Source: Rhodospirillaceae bacterium (lineage in GTDB: Bacteria; Pseudomonadota; Alphaproteobacteria; Dongiales; Dongiaceae). From it: 64,000 nucleotides of DNA. The position numbers and the translations under genes are program-made. The notes beneath the pieces were generated by a model that saw only the letters and a list, made by a program, of their open reading frames with translations, was not told the origin of the DNA and made no database searches. This document shows, in pieces, positions 61,243-64,000 of this stretch; the first letter of the stretch is position 1; each line of letters starts with the position of its first letter. The stretch covers positions 1,757,001 to 1,821,000 of the forward strand of contig JADJQM010000001.1 of the NCBI GenBank assembly GCA_016712715.1, in the 5' to 3' direction.

Positions 61243-62711
61243 CACACTCCCGCCGGCAGGGCGGTGAAATTGGCGGCCTTTTCCAGGGCCTGGGCAGAAC
61301 GCAGCAGTGTCTCCTCGTCGAAGGCGCGGCCGATCATCTGCAGCCCCAGGGGCAGGCTTTTGCTGTCCAAGCCCGCCGGCACCGAAATACCCGGCAGGCC
61401 GGCGAGGTTCACAGTCACGGTAAAGACATCCTGGAGGTACATCTGGACCGGATCTTCATTGTCATGGAAGCCGAAGGCCGCTGACGGTGTCGAGGGCGTG
61501 AGGATCACATCGACATCTTTGAAGGCGTCGGTGAAATCCTTGAGGATGAGGGCGCGAATCTTCTGCGCCTGCAGGTAATAGGCATCGTAATAGCCGGCCG
61601 ACAGGACATAGGTGCCGATGAGGATGCGGCGCTTCACTTCCTTGCCGAAACCCGCGGCACGGGTCAGCTCATACATCTCATCCAGCGAGTTACCCGGCAC
61701 GCGCAACCCGAAGCGCACGCCGTCATAGCGCGCGAGGTTGGAGGACGCTTCCGCAGGGGCGATGATGTAATAGGTCGGCAGCGCATATTTGGTATGCGGC
61801 AGCGAGATCTCCTTGATCTCGGCACCCTGCGCCTTCAGCCACTCGGCGCCCTTGGCCCAGAGATCGCTGATCTCCTGCGACATGCCGTCGACGCGGTATT
61901 CCTTCGGGATGCCGACGCGCAGGCCCCGGATATCGCCGGTGAGGCCCTTGCGGAAATCCGGCACGGCCATTTCAACCGAGGTCGAATCCTTCGGGTCATG
62001 CCCCGCCATGACGCTCAGCATGATGGCGCAGTCTTCGACCGAGCGCGCGATGGGACCTGCCTGGTCGAGCGAGGAGGCGAATGCGACGATGCCCCAGCGC
62101 GAGCAGCGGCCATAGGTCGGCTTGATGCCGACAGTGCCGGTCAACGCCGCCGGCTGCCTGATCGAACCACCGGTGTCCGTTCCGGTGGCGGCCATGGCGA
62201 TGCGCGCGGCAACGGCCGCCGACGACCCGCCGGAAGAACCGCCCGGCACCAGATCGGTGTTGTCGCCCCGCCGTTTCCACGGATTGATGACGTTGCCGTA
62301 ATAGGACGTCTTGTTGCTGGAGCCCATCGCGAATTCATCGAGATTGAGCTTGCCCAGCATGACCGCACCGGCATCGAACAGCTTGCTGGTCACCGTCGAT
62401 TCATAGGTCGGCTTGAATCCATCGAGGATATGCGAACCCGCCGTGGTCAGGACGCCTTCGGTGCAGAACAGGTCCTTGATGCCGAGCGGGATGCCGTCGA
62501 GGGCGCCCACCTTGCCACCGGATGCGCGGCGCTTGTCGGACGCATCGGCCTTCGCGCGGGCAAGGTCCGGCGTCTCGGTGATATAGGCGTTCAGCCCCTT
62601 GGCCGCAGCCATTTTGGTGATATGGGCATCGGTGAGCTCGCGCGCCGAGAATTTCTTGGCCGCCAGCCCGTCGAGGGCACCGGCAATGGTGAGATGTGTC
62701 AAATCGCTCAT
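61242..62711 (-). CDS. gatA: Asp-tRNA(Asn)/Glu-tRNA(Gln) amidotransferase subunit A
   Basis: About 489 residues, the amidase that frees ammonia from glutamine. The Ser-cisSer-Lys triad is visible: Lys in PLGIKDLFCTEG, cis-Ser in PGGSSGGSSAAVAA, and the nucleophile Ser in GTDTGGSIRQPAALTG. ATG 62711 gives MSDLTHLTIAGALD, 10 bp after gatC; the ORF extends to 62807 but inside gatC. Confidence 0.97.
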   Translation of the reverse strand: MSDLTHLTIAGALDGLAAKKFSARELTDAHITKMAAAKGLNAYITETPDLARAKADASDKRRASGGKVGALDGIPLGIKDLFCTEGVLTTAGSHILDGFKPTYESTVTSKLFDAGAVMLGKLNLDEFAMGSSNKTSYYGNVINPWKRRGDNTDLVPGGSSGGSSAAVAARIAMAATGTDTGGSIRQPAALTGTVGIKPTYGRCSRWGIVAFASSLDQAGPIARSVEDCAIMLSVMAGHDPKDSTSVEMAVPDFRKGLTGDIRGLRVGIPKEYRVDGMSQEISDLWAKGAEWLKAQGAEIKEISLPHTKYALPTYYIIAPAEASSNLARYDGVRFGLRVPGNSLDEMYELTRAAGFGKEVKRRILIGTYVLSAGYYDAYYLQAQKIRALILKDFTDAFKDVDVILTPSTPSAAFGFHDNEDPVQMYLQDVFTVTVNLAGLPGISVPAGLDSKSLPLGLQMIGRAFDEETLLRSAQALEKAANFTALPAGV

Positions 62712-62721
62712 GATGCGCCCC

Positions 62722-63009
62722 TCACTCGACCACTTTGGGGACGGTAAAGAAGCCATGGGCCGGCTCCGGCGCGTTGGCCAGCACCCTATTGGGATCGCCG
62801 CCGTCATTGACTACACCCGGCCGGCGCGGCATGTCGCGCGCCAGCACCCCGGACATCGGCTGGACGCCCTTGGTGTCCACTTCGTTCAGTTGCTCGATCC
62901 AGGTCATGATGCCGTTAAGTTCCTGGGCGAGGCCCGGAAGATCGGCTTCGGGCACCCGGATGCGGGCCAAAGTGGCGATGTTGGCGACGGTCTTGCTGTC
63001 CAGTGACAT
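62722..63009 (-). CDS. gatC: Asp-tRNA(Asn)/Glu-tRNA(Gln) amidotransferase subunit C
   Basis: A 95-residue subunit that stabilises the GatA-GatB complex. Start MSLDSKTVANIATLARIRVPE and the C-terminal NAPEPAHGFFTVPKVVE are standard GatC features. First gene of the gatCAB operon, transcribed leftward; presence indicates the organism makes Gln-tRNA and/or Asn-tRNA by the indirect route. Confidence 0.95.
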   Translation of the reverse strand: MSLDSKTVANIATLARIRVPEADLPGLAQELNGIMTWIEQLNEVDTKGVQPMSGVLARDMPRRPGVVNDGGDPNRVLANAPEPAHGFFTVPKVVE

Positions 63010-63091
63010 GGCGTGGGATCAGTCCAATCTTTGCGAAAAACGACGAAATCGGGCCGGAAACTAGCACCCGGGGCAGTATCGGGGCAACCGC

Positions 63092-63766
63092 TCAAGCACC
63101 CCCGAAATAGGTGCCGGCCAGATGCATCAGGGTATAGAAGCCGAACGCCACCAGCAGCCCGCCGGCGATCCGGTTGAGCCAGATGAAGACTGTCTCGGAA
63201 ATCATGTGGCGGATGAGCCCCACGCCGATTGCCAAAGTGAGCCACCAGCCGGCCGACCCCACGAATACGCCCAGCGTGAGGACCGGCACCATGGGAAGGT
63301 CGATCCGGGCCATGCCGGGAACACCGGCAAAAATGGCGATGAAGGACAGGATCGTCACCGGATTGGCCAAGGTCAGCACCAGGGTCTTGGCGAAATCAGC
63401 GAGCAGGGTCTGCGGCACTTCCTGATCGTCGGTGGCGATGACCGGCCGCTTGAGGCCGAGATGCACCCCGAAGGCGATGAGGAACAGCCCACCACCCAGT
63501 TCGAACCAGGTGCGATAGGCCTCGATCGAACTGCCGCCATCGCCGGAAAAACCAAAGGCACCGATGATCGCAAAAGCGCCGATCGCCGCGAAGATCGTAT
63601 CAGCGACGGCAGCGCCCAGACCACCGCAAAAGCCCGCCATGCGGCCCTTTTCGAGCGTCAGGCGAATGCACAGCATGCCGATCGGCCCAACCGGCGCCGC
63701 CACGGCAAAGCCAATGGCAATGCCCTTCGCCAGCAACAGGATTTCGCGCAGCAACAGGTCCATCAT
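63092..63766 (-). CDS. LysE family amino-acid exporter
   Basis: About 224 residues with six membrane segments. The N-terminal AIGFAVAAPVGPIGMLCIRLTLEKGRMAGFCGGLGAAVAD is the LysE/RhtB signature, and LTLANPVTILSFIAIF follows. The ATG at 63766 overlaps the stop of the Lrp-type gene by one base (TGATG), so the exporter is translationally coupled to its probable amino-acid-sensing regulator. Confidence 0.9.
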   Translation of the reverse strand: MMDLLLREILLLAKGIAIGFAVAAPVGPIGMLCIRLTLEKGRMAGFCGGLGAAVADTIFAAIGAFAIIGAFGFSGDGGSSIEAYRTWFELGGGLFLIAFGVHLGLKRPVIATDDQEVPQTLLADFAKTLVLTLANPVTILSFIAIFAGVPGMARIDLPMVPVLTLGVFVGSAGWWLTLAIGVGLIRHMISETVFIWLNRIAGGLLVAFGFYTLMHLAGTYFGGA

Positions 63767-64000
63767 CAACGGCTCTCTCTGCCGGTGGCGGTCGGCAGCA
63801 CGCGGCTGTCTTTCGGGCTGGAAAGCGCGATGAGGCTCTGTGTGCGCCGGATCCCTGCCAGAGTCTTGATATGATTGTTCAGAAAATCCTCATAGGCACC
63901 GGTCGACGCGACACGCACCTTGAGAAGATAGGAAAAATCGCCGGCAATATGGTGACACTCCATCACGGCGGGCACGGCCAGCATGGCTTCAAGAAAAGCG
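63766..64000 (-). CDS. Lrp/AsnC family regulator, C-terminal part (5' truncated by window edge)
   Basis: The last 77 codons are visible; the N-terminal helix-turn-helix lies beyond the right edge. The residues form the RAM ligand-binding domain: VMECHHIAGDFSYLLKVRVAST, the YEDFLNNHIKTLAGIRRTQSLIAL strand-helix pattern typical of AsnC. Located directly before the LysE exporter, it probably senses an amino acid and controls that gene. Confidence 0.85.
   Translation of the reverse strand, partial: AFLEAMLAVPAVMECHHIAGDFSYLLKVRVASTGAYEDFLNNHIKTLAGIRRTQSLIALSSPKDSRVLPTATGRESR

Noticed and set aside
1..64000. tRNA, rRNA, CRISPR arrays, prophage and insertion sequences
   Set aside because: By eye I found no cloverleaf-like tRNA, rRNA core sequence, spaced repeats, integrase, transposase or terminal repeats. 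A dedicated tRNA scan was not possible.

Overview
The window is high-GC DNA that reads as a free-living alphaproteobacterium, and gene content suggests the Rhodospirillales (inference). Supporting signs are a rhizobial-type glycerol ABC transporter, alphaproteobacterial families of unknown function (DUF1178, DUF4170, UPF0260), gatCAB, the rluB-rsmD pair, a MutL carrying the endonuclease motif, and dense codirectional operons with 1-4 bp stop/start overlaps. I see no rRNA, tRNA, CRISPR array, prophage or insertion sequence. It looks like ordinary chromosome rather than a mobile island.

Layout. 0-4 kb: leftward glycerol locus (glpR, glpD, ABC binding protein running off the left edge). 4.1-5.6 kb: murJ. 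5.7-9.4 kb: sulfur-acquisition pair, a lone sulfate-binding protein facing a tauD plus FAD-enzyme operon; both units carry the same two-part promoter. 9.6-11.4 kb: copper-type multicopper oxidase with a small Cys/His-rich exported protein. 11.5-16.4 kb: RND efflux operon with its TetR repressor and a palindromic operator. 16.5-18.6 kb: orphan hybrid-less sensor kinase. 18.7-30 kb: mixed metabolism and housekeeping (enolase-superfamily enzyme, recX, PuuB-like and PuuD-like enzymes around tadA, rluB with a very long charged tail, rsmD, MFS transporter, mutL, VOC protein). 29.2-31.5 kb: nucleotide-sugar epimerase and dehydrogenase. 31.6-34.2 kb: copA-cueR with a textbook MerR-type promoter. 35.3-39.4 kb: polyamine/spermidine-type ABC operon. 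39.4-44.4 kb: phaZ and small conserved genes. 44.4-54.9 kb: flavin oxidoreductase, ornithine-cyclodeaminase-like enzyme, peptide-type ABC transporter and putA, perhaps an amino-acid or methylated-amine catabolic neighbourhood. 55.1-59.7 kb: dehalogenase-like hydrolase, two lipoproteins, creatininase-like protein, sterol-desaturase-like protein, a hypothetical protein. 59.8-63.0 kb: gatCAB. 63.1-64 kb: LysE exporter and a partial Lrp/AsnC regulator.

Two things stand out. First, the sulfate-binding gene and tauD share a 66-bp composite control element: two conserved blocks separated by an unconserved spacer of identical length. This points to a sulfur-limitation regulon whose regulator is not in the window. 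Second, between 34.8 and 57.1 kb five genes look interrupted by single-base changes, mostly in homopolymer runs, and putA has lost an internal segment. The single-base cases may be assembly errors; the putA deletion cannot be a simple homopolymer miscall.
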